A DNA stretch of 64,000 bases from Brachybacterium epidermidis (GTDB lineage Bacteria; Actinomycetota; Actinomycetes; Actinomycetales; Dermabacteraceae), in NCBI RefSeq assembly GCF_015209585.1, contig NZ_JADEYR010000001.1, forward strand, positions 186,001 to 250,000. Reading direction: 5' to 3'. Positions 18,134-28,499 of this stretch are shown piece after piece. Below the pieces are notes generated by a model. The model saw only the letters and a list, made by a program, of their open reading frames with translations. It did not search any database and was not told where the DNA came from. The translations under genes and the position numbers were made by a program. Each line of letters opens with the position of its first letter. The stretch's first letter is position 1.

Positions 18134-18170
18134 GGAAGGGCGCACCACCTCGGAGGTGGTGCGCCCTTCC
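18134..18170 (-). terminator. 17-bp perfect hairpin after the PRC-barrel gene
   Basis: GGAAGGGCGCACCACCT and its full complement around a CGG loop. It ends transcription of the 18236-19054 gene before the phosphoketolase promoter. Confidence 0.85.
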
Positions 18171-18235
18171 TGGATCAGGACTCAGGGGTCAGGGCGCTTG
18201 ACGCGCTGCCTGTTCCTGGTTCCCTCAGATGCTGC

Positions 18236-19054
18236 TCAGACGCGGTCGTCGCGACCCGACTGCACATCGACCTCCTCGTGACCCACCTGCTCGGTGACGG
18301 TCTCGGTGTCGGTGACGGTGCGCTTGCCGAGGTTGACGTTCTCCGTGGCGACGGTCTCCTTGCTGACGACGGGGCGCTCCTCGTGGAGGGTCACCTCTGT
18401 CTCGTCCTCGCCGAGGCGGCCGCCGCGGTCCTCGCCGGTGGCGGGGGTGCGCTCGACGACCAGCTCCTCGCGCTGGACGGGAACCTCCACCTGCTCGGTG
18501 TCGGTGACCACGTACTTGCGCAGGCGCGCCTTGCCGGCCTCACGGCGCTCGGTGCCGACGTTCAGCTTCTCCTCGTGGAGGGTCACGCCGTCGTCGTCAC
18601 GGCGGTCCAGATCGCGGTCACGGTCCACGCCGGCCCCGGCGGCTCCGACGCCAGCGCCAGCAGCGCCCACGCCCGTCCCGGTGCTGTCATCGACGGTGCC
18701 ACCGGTGCGGTCACCTGCATCGAGGTAGCCGTCGCGGGAGGGATCCTGGACGCCGTAGTAGCGGTAGAGCTCGGCCTCCTGCTCCTGGGAGATCTCGCCG
18801 TCCTCCGCGATGTTCGGAGCGTCCTTGATGAACTTCTTCTCGTACGGGACGCGGATCTCACCGTCGGTGAACTGAGCGTCCGCCAGGGGGATGAAGGTCT
18901 CGTTGGTCCCGAACAGGCCGGTGTTGACCGTCACCCACGACGGGTCCTGCCCCTCGTTGGTCACGTACACCTGGCCGACGGAGCCGACCTTGTCGCCGGT
19001 GGAGTCGACAACGATTGCGCGCTGCAGGTCTCGGATGTTGCCCTGAAAAGTCAT
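18236..19054 (-). CDS. PRC-barrel and DUF2382 (YsnF/AvaK) domain protein
   Basis: 272 residues from the ATG at 19054, behind an AGAGGA ribosome site. Residues 1-90 form a PRC barrel (GNIRDLQRAIVVDSTGDKVG, VTVNTGLFG). A Gly/Ala-rich linker follows (about 110-150). The C-terminal 120 residues are DUF2382, made of repeated VTLHEEKLNVGTERREAGKARLRK-type strands seen three times (LHEEKLNVG, VPVQREELVVERTP, LHEERPVVSKETV). Such proteins are stress or desiccation associated in actinobacteria and deinococci. The role is unproven. TTGGCA (19171-19166) and TACGGT (19146-19141), 19 bases apart, could be its promoter. Confidence 0.85.
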   Translation of the reverse strand: MTFQGNIRDLQRAIVVDSTGDKVGSVGQVYVTNEGQDPSWVTVNTGLFGTNETFIPLADAQFTDGEIRVPYEKKFIKDAPNIAEDGEISQEQEAELYRYYGVQDPSRDGYLDAGDRTGGTVDDSTGTGVGAAGAGVGAAGAGVDRDRDLDRRDDDGVTLHEEKLNVGTERREAGKARLRKYVVTDTEQVEVPVQREELVVERTPATGEDRGGRLGEDETEVTLHEERPVVSKETVATENVNLGKRTVTDTETVTEQVGHEEVDVQSGRDDRV

Positions 19055-19376
19055 GTGGATTCCTCTCATGTACAGCTGTCAGATCCGAGGGCGGTCGAGA
19101 TGGAACACGACCGCGGATCCGTGGATCTGCTGACCCAGTGACCGTAACCCAGGTCACGCTCCACCTGCCAAGAACCGGTGCTAACGGTCGGTCGGCCCAT
19201 TCATCCGTGCAGTTGGGAGACATATCAGGCGTCCGTTCGTGAACTGCGGATGAGAGTGCTCTCAGAATCCGCGCCCGCCCAACCGGCCATGCCTACGCTG
19301 GATTGATCAGCGAACCGGGTGGCCAGTGCGATCAGCACGGTGGCGCCCGGGCCACCTCCAGGAACGGAGAACCCCC
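19055..19376. other. divergent intergenic region between the PRC-barrel and PepSY genes
   Basis: 322 bases without a gene. Visible: the candidate minus-strand promoter described for the PRC-barrel gene, and a plus-strand -10 TACGCT at 19294-19299 about 78 bases before the lipoprotein ATG. Nothing else is recognisable. Confidence 0.5.
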
Positions 19377-20084
19377 ATGACCATCACCAGCCGCCGCTTC
19401 GTCCGCTCCGCCGCCGGGGCCGCCTTCGTCCTGGCCCTGGCGGTCGGATGCGGCTCCGACACCGAGGATCCCGCCCAGCCCGATCAGCCGAGCCAGGAGC
19501 AGGACGCAGGGGAGGGCAGCGGCGCCTCCGACGGTGGTGGATCCTCTGATGGAGGTGCCGCCGATGGCGGCGCGGCCACCTCCGACGACGGCGCGGCCGC
19601 ATCCGACGGCGGCGGTTCCGCAGCGGGCTCCGAGCTCCCGGCCGATGCCGACCTGGCCTCGACCGAGCTGCCCATCCCCGCGGAGGACGCCGTGCAGCGC
19701 GCCCTGGACGCCGCCGGGGGAGGGGACGTCCACTCGATCACCATCGACCACGACCGCCGCAACGGCTGGGAGTGGGAGATCGAGATCCGCAACGATGCCC
19801 AGGAGCACGCCATCGAGCTCAGCGCCATCAGCGGAGAGATCATCGAGCACGAGCGCGACCAGGACGACGACGGCGAGCCCGCCGTCGACATCGCCGATCC
19901 GATGCCGTACGCCGAGGCCATCGAACTAGCCCTGGGAGCACAGGACGGCCGAGTCTCCGGCTGGTCGCTGGAGTCCGATGACGACCGGATCCACTACACC
20001 GTCGACATCATCCCGGACGGCTCGAACGACGACGTGGAGGTCGAGGTCGACGTGGAGACCCAGGACGTGCGGATCGACGACTGA
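19377..20084 (+). CDS. PepSY-domain lipoprotein
   Basis: 235 residues. Residues 1-22 are a lipoprotein signal (RRF, hydrophobic core, LAVGC lipobox with the modified Cys). A low-complexity Asp/Gly/Ser/Ala linker follows (about 25-85), then two PepSY repeats: AEDAVQRALDAAGGGDVHSITIDH and YAEAIELALGAQDGRVSGWSLE. PepSY lipoproteins sit outside the membrane and are proposed protease inhibitors or metal/peptidase modulators. The start is supported by GGAGA 8 bases upstream. The acidic linker is typical of actinobacterial cell-surface proteins. Confidence 0.85.
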   Translation: MTITSRRFVRSAAGAAFVLALAVGCGSDTEDPAQPDQPSQEQDAGEGSGASDGGGSSDGGAADGGAATSDDGAAASDGGGSAAGSELPADADLASTELPIPAEDAVQRALDAAGGGDVHSITIDHDRRNGWEWEIEIRNDAQEHAIELSAISGEIIEHERDQDDDGEPAVDIADPMPYAEAIELALGAQDGRVSGWSLESDDDRIHYTVDIIPDGSNDDVEVEVDVETQDVRIDD

Positions 20085-20097
20085 GCGCTCAGCGCTC
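20083..20097. terminator. short hairpin between convergent genes
   Basis: GAGCGC-TCA-GCGCTC spans the two stop codons. Confidence 0.4.
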
Positions 20098-21261
20098 CGC
20101 GATCACGGGCTGCCCGTCCTCACCGCGGTGCATGACCTCGCGGCCGGCCTGCCACACGCGCAGCGTCCGGTGGCGCAGGTCCAGCGGGTCACCGTCCCAC
20201 AGCACCAGGTCCGCATCCTTGCCCACCTCCAACGAGCCCAGCCGGTCACCCAGACCGAGCACCTCGGCAGGGTTCACGGTGATCGCGCGCAGGGCATCGG
20301 AGGGGTCCATGCCGTCCTTCACTGCCAGGGCAGCCTGGTGCACGAGGAAGTCGATCGGCACCACGGGATGGTCGGTGATCAGGGATACCTTCACCCCGGC
20401 CCGCGCCAGGATGCCCGGGGCGCGGGTGGTGCGGTGGCGCACCTCCACCTTGGAGCGGGAGACGATCAGGGGTCCGTACAGCACGGGCACCCCGGCCCTC
20501 GCGATGCGATCGGCGATCAGGTACGACTCCGTGCCGTGGTCGAGCACCAGCTCGTAGCCGAACTCCTCGGCGATGCGCAGGGCGGTCGCGATGTCGTCGG
20601 CCCGGTGCGCGTGCTGCCGCCATGGGATCTCGCGGGCCAGCACCCGTGCCAGAGCCTCCGACACCAGGTCGCTGTCGCGCTCGGCCGGGTCCTTCGCACT
20701 CCAGGCGCGGGCCTTCGCGAAGGCCTTGCGGATGGTCAGCGCGACCCCGAGGCGCGTGGACGGCGTGGCGCTGCGCTCGCCGTACACGCGCTTGGGGTTC
20801 TCACCCAGGGCGGCCTTCAGCCCGGAGGGCTCGCGCAGCACCATGTCGTCCACCACGCGGCCGTGGGTGCGGATCGCCACGGCCAGGCCCCCGATCGGGT
20901 TGCCCGAACCGGGGTTGACGTTCACAGCGGTCACCCCGCCGGCGATGGCGTCGTCGAAGCCCACCTCCATCGGGTTGATCGCATCGATGGCGCGCACCGC
21001 GGCCATCACCGGGTCGGTCATCTCGTTGGTGTCGTTGCCGGCCCAGCCCTCACCCTCCTCGTGCACGCCCAGGTGCACGTGGGCGTCGATGAACCCGGGC
21101 AGCAGCCATGCGCCGTCGGCGTCCACCACCTCGGCGTCGCCGGGGACGTCCACGTCGGGGCCGAGCGCGGTGATCACCCCGTCCCGCACCAGGACGGCGC
21201 CGTCGAAGGGATCGTCGGTGACGGGCTGGACATGGGCGTGGGTGATCGCAAGGGTCGTCAT
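20089..21261 (-). CDS. amidohydrolase-family metal-dependent hydrolase
   Basis: 390 residues, start ATG 21261 behind GAGGG. The metal-binding HxH occurs as GFIDAHVHLG (His61, His63). Further ligands are plausible in RQHAHRADD, VLDHGTES and SLITDHPVVP. The N- and C-terminal strands form the composite beta-sandwich, ending in the family tag LGSLEVGKDADLVLWDGDPLD. It resembles imidazolonepropionase-like or aryldialkylphosphatase-like amidohydrolases of unknown substrate. The GSGNPIGGLAVAIRT segment is typical of this subgroup. It is cytosolic and diverges from ppk2. Confidence 0.88.
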   Translation of the reverse strand: MTTLAITHAHVQPVTDDPFDGAVLVRDGVITALGPDVDVPGDAEVVDADGAWLLPGFIDAHVHLGVHEEGEGWAGNDTNEMTDPVMAAVRAIDAINPMEVGFDDAIAGGVTAVNVNPGSGNPIGGLAVAIRTHGRVVDDMVLREPSGLKAALGENPKRVYGERSATPSTRLGVALTIRKAFAKARAWSAKDPAERDSDLVSEALARVLAREIPWRQHAHRADDIATALRIAEEFGYELVLDHGTESYLIADRIARAGVPVLYGPLIVSRSKVEVRHRTTRAPGILARAGVKVSLITDHPVVPIDFLVHQAALAVKDGMDPSDALRAITVNPAEVLGLGDRLGSLEVGKDADLVLWDGDPLDLRHRTLRVWQAGREVMHRGEDGQPVIAER

Positions 21262-21308
21262 GGGGCGACCCTCGCCCCCCGCGGGCGGCGCGTCAAACCG
21301 GGTCCCAC

Positions 21309-21314
21309 TACTCT
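21309..21314 (+). promoter_or_regulatory. leaderless -10 element of ppk2
   Basis: TACTCT followed by seven bases and the ATG at 21322. Confidence 0.5.
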
Positions 21315-21321
21315 GAAGCGC

Positions 21322-22233
21322 ATGAATGAGATCCATGGCACAGATGATTCAGGTGGCGCGGGCACCGGCGCGGACGTGCTCGTCAGCACCGATGCCCCGC
21401 GGGGTGTGAGGATCCCTCCCGGCTGGACCGGCTCGGTGACGGAGCTCGATGCCCGCTCCACCCCCGGCTTCCAGGGCGACAAGCAGGACGGCGAAGATCG
21501 CCTGGCCGCGCTCGACGAGCGCCTCGACGACCTCCAGGAGCGGCTCTACGCGGCCAGTCGTCCCACCGGGGAGGGCCGCAGTGTGCTGCTGGTGGTGCAG
21601 GGAATGGACACCTCCGGCAAGGGCGGCATCATGCGCCACGTGGTCGGCTCGGTGGACCCCCAGGGTGTGGACATCAGCGCCTTCAAGGCCCCCACGGACG
21701 AGGAGAAGAAGCACGACTTCCTGTGGCGGATCAGGCCGCACGCCCCGGCCCCCGGGATGATCGGCGTGTTCGACCGCTCCCACTATGAGGACGTGCTGAT
21801 CCACCGGGTGCACGGCTGGGCTGATGAGCAGGAGATCCAGCGCCGCTACCGTGCGATCAACGAGTTCGAGCAGGAGCTGACCGAGGCCGGCACCACCGTG
21901 ATCAAGGTGATGCTGCACATCTCTGCCCAGGAGCAGGGCGAACGGCTGATGGAGCGGCTGGAGCGCCCGGACAAGCACTGGAAGTTCAACCCCGGCGACC
22001 TCGATGAGCGAGTCCACTGGCCCGCCTACATGGAGGCCTACGACCGGGCGCTCGCCGCCACCTCCACCGAGCACGCCCCGTGGACCGTGGTGCCGGCGGA
22101 CCGCAAGTGGTACGCGCGGATCGCTGTCCAGCAGCTGCTGCTGGACGCGCTGGAGGCGATCGACCCGCAGTGGCCCGCCGCGGACTTCGACGTGGACGAG
22201 CAGGTGGAGCGACTGCGCGCCACGATGGAGTGA
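21322..22233 (+). CDS. ppk2: polyphosphate kinase 2 family protein
   Basis: 303 residues. PPK2 enzymes transfer phosphate between polyphosphate and nucleotides. Walker A is GMDTSGKGG (94-102), Walker [11 protein letters not shown] (150-159), and the lid region has [18 protein letters not shown]. The one-domain form with the N-terminal extension fits the class that phosphorylates nucleoside mono- or diphosphates; which one cannot be read from sequence. The ATG is placed by a TACTCT -10 and seven bases, giving a probably leaderless mRNA. Confidence 0.9.
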   Translation: MNEIHGTDDSGGAGTGADVLVSTDAPRGVRIPPGWTGSVTELDARSTPGFQGDKQDGEDRLAALDERLDDLQERLYAASRPTGEGRSVLLVVQGMDTSGKGGIMRHVVGSVDPQGVDISAFKAPTDEEKKHDFLWRIRPHAPAPGMIGVFDRSHYEDVLIHRVHGWADEQEIQRRYRAINEFEQELTEAGTTVIKVMLHISAQEQGERLMERLERPDKHWKFNPGDLDERVHWPAYMEAYDRALAATSTEHAPWTVVPADRKWYARIAVQQLLLDALEAIDPQWPAADFDVDEQVERLRATME

Positions 22234-22339
22234 GCGAGCCGGCGGGAGGCTCCGCGGTCCGATGCCGTCGACCGGTTGCCCGTCCGTGCGTTTCAGGTCC
22301 GTTCTTGTGGTTCCCAGGCAGGCGCGTGAGGATGGGGAC

Positions 22340-22837
22340 ATGGCTGCTATCACTTTCCAGAACAATCCCGTCTCCACGGTCGGCGAGCTGCCGCAGAAGG
22401 GATCATCGGCACCCCAGTTCGATCTGGTCGGCACGGACATGGGTCCTGTTACCAGCGGCGACTTCGCCGGCAAGCGCGTGGTGCTGAACATCTTCCCTTC
22501 CGTGGACACCGGCACCTGCGCCATGAGCGTGCGCCGCTTCAACGAGCTCGCCGCGGGGCTGGAGAACACCACCGTGCTGTGCGTCTCCCGTGACCTGCCC
22601 TTCGCCCAGGAGCGCTTCTGCGGTGCCGAGGGCATCGAGAACGTGGTCAGTGCCTCCGCCTTCCGCTCCACCTTCGGTGAGGACTACGGGGTGACCATGT
22701 CCGACGGTCCCCTGGCGGGCCTGCTCTCGCGTGCTGTCGTGGTGGTCGACGCCGACGGCACGGTCCTGTACACCGAGCAGGTGCCCGAGATTGCCGACGA
22801 GCCCGACTACGACGCGGCCCTCGCGGCGCTGCGCTGA
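22340..22837 (+). CDS. tpx: thiol peroxidase, Tpx-type peroxiredoxin
   Basis: 165 residues. The peroxidatic Cys60 is in [18 protein letters not shown] and the resolving Cys94 is in [13 protein letters not shown], matching the Tpx pattern of Cys61/Cys95. It reduces hydroperoxides in the cytosol with electrons from thioredoxin. The family-typical start [18 protein letters not shown] fixes the ATG at 22340. It stands alone after ppk2; no OxyR-type site is recognised. Confidence 0.95.
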   Translation: MAAITFQNNPVSTVGELPQKGSSAPQFDLVGTDMGPVTSGDFAGKRVVLNIFPSVDTGTCAMSVRRFNELAAGLENTTVLCVSRDLPFAQERFCGAEGIENVVSASAFRSTFGEDYGVTMSDGPLAGLLSRAVVVVDADGTVLYTEQVPEIADEPDYDAALAALR

Positions 22838-22847
22838 TGCGCTTCGA

Positions 22848-23010
22848 ATGACCGCCTCGCGCACCCGCCCCCGGATCCTCCTGGGGCGGGTGCGCGATCT
22901 CGTCGATGACGACGGCCCCGGCGAGCACGACTTCCGCGTGCTCACCGACAGGCTCTGGCCCCACGGGGTGAGGAAGGATCGACTCGCCCTGGACCTCTGG
23001 GCTGCGCGGC
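22848..23010 (+). pseudogene. truncated DUF488 gene remnant
   Basis: An ATG opens MTASRTRPRILLGRVRD, then FRVLTDRLWPHGVRKDRLALDLW, which is the N-terminal core of DUF488 proteins (usually about 115-120 residues, with RVLVDRLWPRG). Similarity stops after LDLW. The frame then reads AARHHRGGCPGG, which is unrelated, and runs into the convergent hydrolase gene. In another frame the same DNA gives a hydrophobic tail [18 protein letters not shown] ending at 23058. A deletion that joined two unrelated gene pieces is the simplest reading. Confidence 0.6.
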
Positions 23011-23045
23011 ATCATCGCGGCGGTTGCCCTGGTGGCGCTGGTGCG

Positions 23046-23849
23046 TCAGGTGCTCTGATCCTCGGCGAGGAAGGGCAGCACGTGCTCCAGCACGGGTCCG
23101 GCCGGGGCCAGCGTTCCTCCGTGGTCGCGCCCCTCCAGCGGCACGAACCCCGCGCGCGGCATCACGGCCGCCGCCTGCCGGGACTCCTCGAACCGCGGGT
23201 GGTCCTCGGTGCCGGCCATCCACAGGGCCGGCACCTCGCACTGCGCGAGCTGCTCGGCGGGGATCCCCGCGGTGGCGTCAGTCGCGGCCAGCAGGGCGGC
23301 GATCGCCTGGTGATCAGCGGTCAGGAACGCGGCGCGGGTGGCGCGGGCGCGCCTGTCCCCCACCTCCGGTCCGAGCCCCTGACGGGTGCAGAACTCCTCC
23401 ATGCCGCCGGAGGCCACCGACTCGATCACCCCGGGGAAGAACACCTCGTCGACCGCTCCGTGCTGAGCGGAGGCGGACCCGCCCAGGCTCACCAGGCGCG
23501 ACACCCGCTGCGGGTGGCGCACTGCGGTGCTCACGCCGATGCGGGCGCCCAGGGAGTAGCCCAGCAGGGACGCCGCCTCCAGGCCCTCCGCATCCAGCAC
23601 CGCCAGCAGGTCCGAGACGAAGCGCTCCTGCGTGTAGGCATCGGCACTGTGCGGGGCGTCGGAGCTGCCGTGGCCCCGCAGATCCACCCGGATCACCGTG
23701 TGGTGCTCGGCCAGCGGCTCCAGATAGCCCAGTCCTCGCCAGATGGCGCGGCTGAGCACGGAGCCGTGCAGGAGCACCACGGCAGGACTGGTGCCGGAGA
23801 CGTCGTAGCGCAGGTCGATGCCGTCCGACGGTGCGGTGATCACGGGCAT
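23046..23849 (-). CDS. alpha/beta-fold hydrolase
   Basis: 267 residues. The oxyanion HG is in [14 protein letters not shown], the nucleophile Ser99 in LLGYSLGAR, the acid probably Asp in [11 protein letters not shown], and the His in LEGRDHGG. It is closest in pattern to the 3-oxoadipate enol-lactonase/haloperoxidase-like esterases; the substrate is unknown. A clear AAGGAG precedes the ATG, so this gene is leadered. It lies between icd and the DUF488 remnant. Confidence 0.85.
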   Translation of the reverse strand: MPVITAPSDGIDLRYDVSGTSPAVVLLHGSVLSRAIWRGLGYLEPLAEHHTVIRVDLRGHGSSDAPHSADAYTQERFVSDLLAVLDAEGLEAASLLGYSLGARIGVSTAVRHPQRVSRLVSLGGSASAQHGAVDEVFFPGVIESVASGGMEEFCTRQGLGPEVGDRRARATRAAFLTADHQAIAALLAATDATAGIPAEQLAQCEVPALWMAGTEDHPRFEESRQAAAVMPRAGFVPLEGRDHGGTLAPAGPVLEHVLPFLAEDQST

Positions 23850-23890
23850 GGGTGCTCCTTGCTCCCGGCGGGGGCGGTGTGCAGGTGCGA

Positions 23891-23933
23891 ACGGCCGCGG
23901 CCGATCATCGCGAGGATGACCGGCCGCTGCCGT
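23891..23933 (-). terminator. terminator of icd
   Basis: Twenty-base arms (23891-23910 and 23914-23933) pair with about three mismatches around a 3-base loop, about 30 bases past the icd stop. Confidence 0.7.
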
Positions 23934-23964
23934 GCGTGCACGTCTCGATCGTGCTGGGCTCGTC

Positions 23965-26349
<2,385 letters not shown>

Positions 26350-27669
26350 TCACCACATGCCGGCCAGCCCTCCGAGCTGGTAGATCGCCAGGCCGATGAC
26401 CACCAGGGTGATCACCGCGCCCAGCACGTTGGCGACCACGCCGTTGGCATGCTTGCCCAGCAGCCGGCGGTTGTTCATGGTGATCAGCAGGAACACCGCG
26501 ATGATCGGCAGCAGCAGGCCATTGGCGGCCTGCGCGATGATGATGATGGAGACCGGTTCGAAGCCGGTCAGCGCGATGAGCGCACCGATCGCCAGCACCG
26601 CGATCCACACGATCCGGAAGCTCCAGGACTTCATGTCGGTGCTCAGTCCCAGCACACCGCAGATGGCGTAGGCGGCCCCCAGTGGACCTGCCAGCGCCGA
26701 GGTGAAGCCGGCGCAGAACAGACCCAGGGCGAACACCCAGCCGGCGGCATCGCCCAGCAGGGGCTCCAGGGCTCGGGCCAGGTCCGTGCCGGTCTCGGCG
26801 GTGATGCCCTTGAGGAACATGCCGCCGAAGGCAGTGGCCATCACCGCGAGAGTGATGATGCCGCCCAGCGCGATCGAGGAGACGGTGTCCACGCGGGCCT
26901 CACGGATCGCCTTGTTCTCCTCCATCTCGCCCCAGTTCTCCTGGACCAGGGAGGCGTGCAGGAACACGTTGTAGGGCACCACCGTGGTGCCGATCAGCGC
27001 GATCGTGGTGAGGGCCGCGCCCGCGGGGATCGAGGGGACGAACATCCCCTTCAGCACCTCGCCGAACGGGGGCTGGACCACGAAGGTGGTGGCCACGAAC
27101 AGCAAGGCGAGGATCGCCGCCATCGCCATCAGCACCTTCTCGACCACCTTGTAGCTGCCGGTCACCAGCAGCCCGAAGATGGCCAGGATGATCAGGGCGA
27201 TGATGATGCGGATGTCGATCGGCAGCACCGAGGACACGGCCAGGGCGGTGCCCGTGGTGTCACCGCCGGCGTAGGCGGCGCCGCCGATGCCGATCGCCGC
27301 GACCACCAGGATCACCATCAGCACCTTGGCGATCGGGTTCTCGAAGGTGCGGCGCATCGCCTCGCCCAGCCCGATCCGCCCGCCGATCCCCAGGCGCGAT
27401 GCCATCTCCTGCAGCACGATGGTGGCGACGATCGAGAACACCACCGCCCAGGCCAGGGCGAAGCCGTAGCTCGCACCGGTGACGATCGCCGTGGTCAGGG
27501 TGCCCGGCCCGATGAACGAGGCCGCGATGATCAGGCCCGGACCGAACAATGATCCCTTGCGCTTGCCGGTGCGGGGCCGGTCGTCCACGTCGGTGTCTGC
27601 GGCCTCGCCGGGCGCCCCGTCAGCATTCGGGCTGTCGTGGCCGGCAGGGGTCGGCTGGACTGCGCTCAT
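26350..27669 (-). CDS. Nramp-superfamily cation carrier with non-canonical metal site
   Basis: 439 residues, a 38-residue hydrophilic start, then about 11 helices. Alignment by eye to MntH is clear (GASYGFALAW in TM1-2, GTTVVPYNVFLHASLVQE in TM6). The metal-site residues differ: the canonical DPGN of TM1 reads GPGT (Gly54, Thr57) and the MPH of TM6 reads VPY (Val231, Tyr233). Canonical Mn2+/Fe2+ transport is therefore doubtful; a hydrated ion such as Mg2+ or another substrate is possible. GAGGAG precedes the ATG. A 7-bp inverted repeat lies in its 5' UTR. Confidence 0.85.
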   Translation of the reverse strand: MSAVQPTPAGHDSPNADGAPGEAADTDVDDRPRTGKRKGSLFGPGLIIAASFIGPGTLTTAIVTGASYGFALAWAVVFSIVATIVLQEMASRLGIGGRIGLGEAMRRTFENPIAKVLMVILVVAAIGIGGAAYAGGDTTGTALAVSSVLPIDIRIIIALIILAIFGLLVTGSYKVVEKVLMAMAAILALLFVATTFVVQPPFGEVLKGMFVPSIPAGAALTTIALIGTTVVPYNVFLHASLVQENWGEMEENKAIREARVDTVSSIALGGIITLAVMATAFGGMFLKGITAETGTDLARALEPLLGDAAGWVFALGLFCAGFTSALAGPLGAAYAICGVLGLSTDMKSWSFRIVWIAVLAIGALIALTGFEPVSIIIIAQAANGLLLPIIAVFLLITMNNRRLLGKHANGVVANVLGAVITLVVIGLAIYQLGGLAGMW

Positions 27670-27690
27670 AGCGGCTCCTCAGGTCGATGT

Positions 27691-27709
27691 GCACCCCACG
27701 GCGGGGTGC
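27691..27709 (-). promoter_or_regulatory. inverted repeat in the 5' UTR of the Nramp-like gene
   Basis: GCACCCC-ACGGC-GGGGTGC, 22 bases upstream of the ATG and just after a -10-like TAGTGT on the minus strand. It is a candidate operator or mRNA hairpin. Confidence 0.4.
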
Positions 27710-27767
27710 GTGATCCACAACACTACCGGGGGCTGTGCTCGGAACGGGAGAGCGCGGGGATCGTTAC

Positions 27768-27816
27768 TGATCGGTGATCGGTGATCGGTGATCGGTGATC
27801 GGTGATCGGTGATCGG
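27768..27816. repeat. heptamer tandem repeat, seven perfect copies
   Basis: TGATCGG repeated seven times without error, 49 bases, in the divergent region between the Nramp-like gene and ectC. Confidence 0.95.
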
Positions 27817-27870
27817 TCGACGGGATGGCCGTACCGTACGGCGGGCGCCGCGTATCGCACGGCGGACCCG

Positions 27871-27900
27871 TTGTGAGGGGCAGAACGACGTCGATAGGCT
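27871..27900 (+). promoter_or_regulatory. candidate ectC promoter
   Basis: TTGTGA (27871-27876), an 18-base spacer and TAGGCT (27895-27900); this would give a 5' UTR of about 64 bases. Confidence 0.45.
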
Positions 27901-27970
27901 CGCGGTGGACCGAGCGCGCCCTCGGCAGCGCAGGTCTCCCACGCATCACCCCGACCCCAGGAGGGGCTTC

Positions 27971-28348
27971 ATGTTCACGCGATCCATCGATGACGTCGAG
28001 AAGGTCGAGTGGGGCAGCGGCACCAGCCAGCGCATCCTCACCGCCAAGGACAACATGGGCTTCGCCGTGGCCCACACCGTGGTGCGCAAGGGCACCAGCT
28101 CGCCGCTGGAGTACCGCAACCACCTCGAGGCCTGCTACTGCATCGGCGGCTCCGGCACCGTGTGGAACGCCGATCGCACCGAGCGCTACGACATCACCCC
28201 CGGCGTGATCTACGTGCTCGACGAGCACGACCCGCACCACCTGGAGGCCTCCGAGCACGAGGACCTGATCCTGGTCTCGATCTTCAACCCGCCGATCACG
28301 GGCGATGAGCAGCACACCCTGACCGAGGGCGGCTTCTCCAGCTACTGA
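27971..28348 (+). CDS. ectC: ectoine synthase (EctC-like), solitary
   Basis: 125 residues, a single cupin barrel slightly shorter than typical EctC. EctC cyclises N-gamma-acetyl-diaminobutyrate to ectoine. Conserved features are LEYRNHLEACYCIGGSGTV and ITPGVIYVLDEHDPHHLEA; Glu53, Tyr81 and His89 have the spacing of the iron ligands known in EctC. GGAGG precedes the ATG. No ectA, ectB or ectD gene is nearby, so substrate supply must come from elsewhere or from uptake, or the protein does something related. A long hairpin follows. Confidence 0.85.
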   Translation: MFTRSIDDVEKVEWGSGTSQRILTAKDNMGFAVAHTVVRKGTSSPLEYRNHLEACYCIGGSGTVWNADRTERYDITPGVIYVLDEHDPHHLEASEHEDLILVSIFNPPITGDEQHTLTEGGFSSY

Positions 28349-28365
28349 TCGAGCTGGCCTGGCGC

Positions 28366-28398
28366 AGGGCGGTCACCCCGAGCAGGGGTGGCCGCCCT
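28366..28398 (+). terminator. terminator of ectC
   Basis: A 14-bp stem, AGGGCGGTCACCCC with GGGGTGGCCGCCCT (one T-G wobble), and a 5-base loop, 18 bases after the stop. Confidence 0.8.
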
Positions 28399-28452
28399 CT
28401 CGCACGGGGCCCCTGGAGGCACCTGTTCAGGGCTCCCTGCATGCACACCGCT

Positions 28453-28499
28453 CGGCACGATCACACCTCACGGCACGATCACACCTCACAGCACGATCA
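28453..28499. repeat. 18-bp tandem repeat across the ZIP gene stop codon
   Basis: CGGCACGATCACACCTCA occurs twice in a row (28453-28470, 28471-28488), followed by a partial third copy, CAGCACGATCA. The second copy contains the stop codon of the minus-strand ZIP gene, so the end of the gene has been duplicated downstream. Confidence 0.85.

Noticed and set aside
27768-27816. CRISPR-like array
   Set aside because: The repeat is a 7-bp direct repeat with no spacers.
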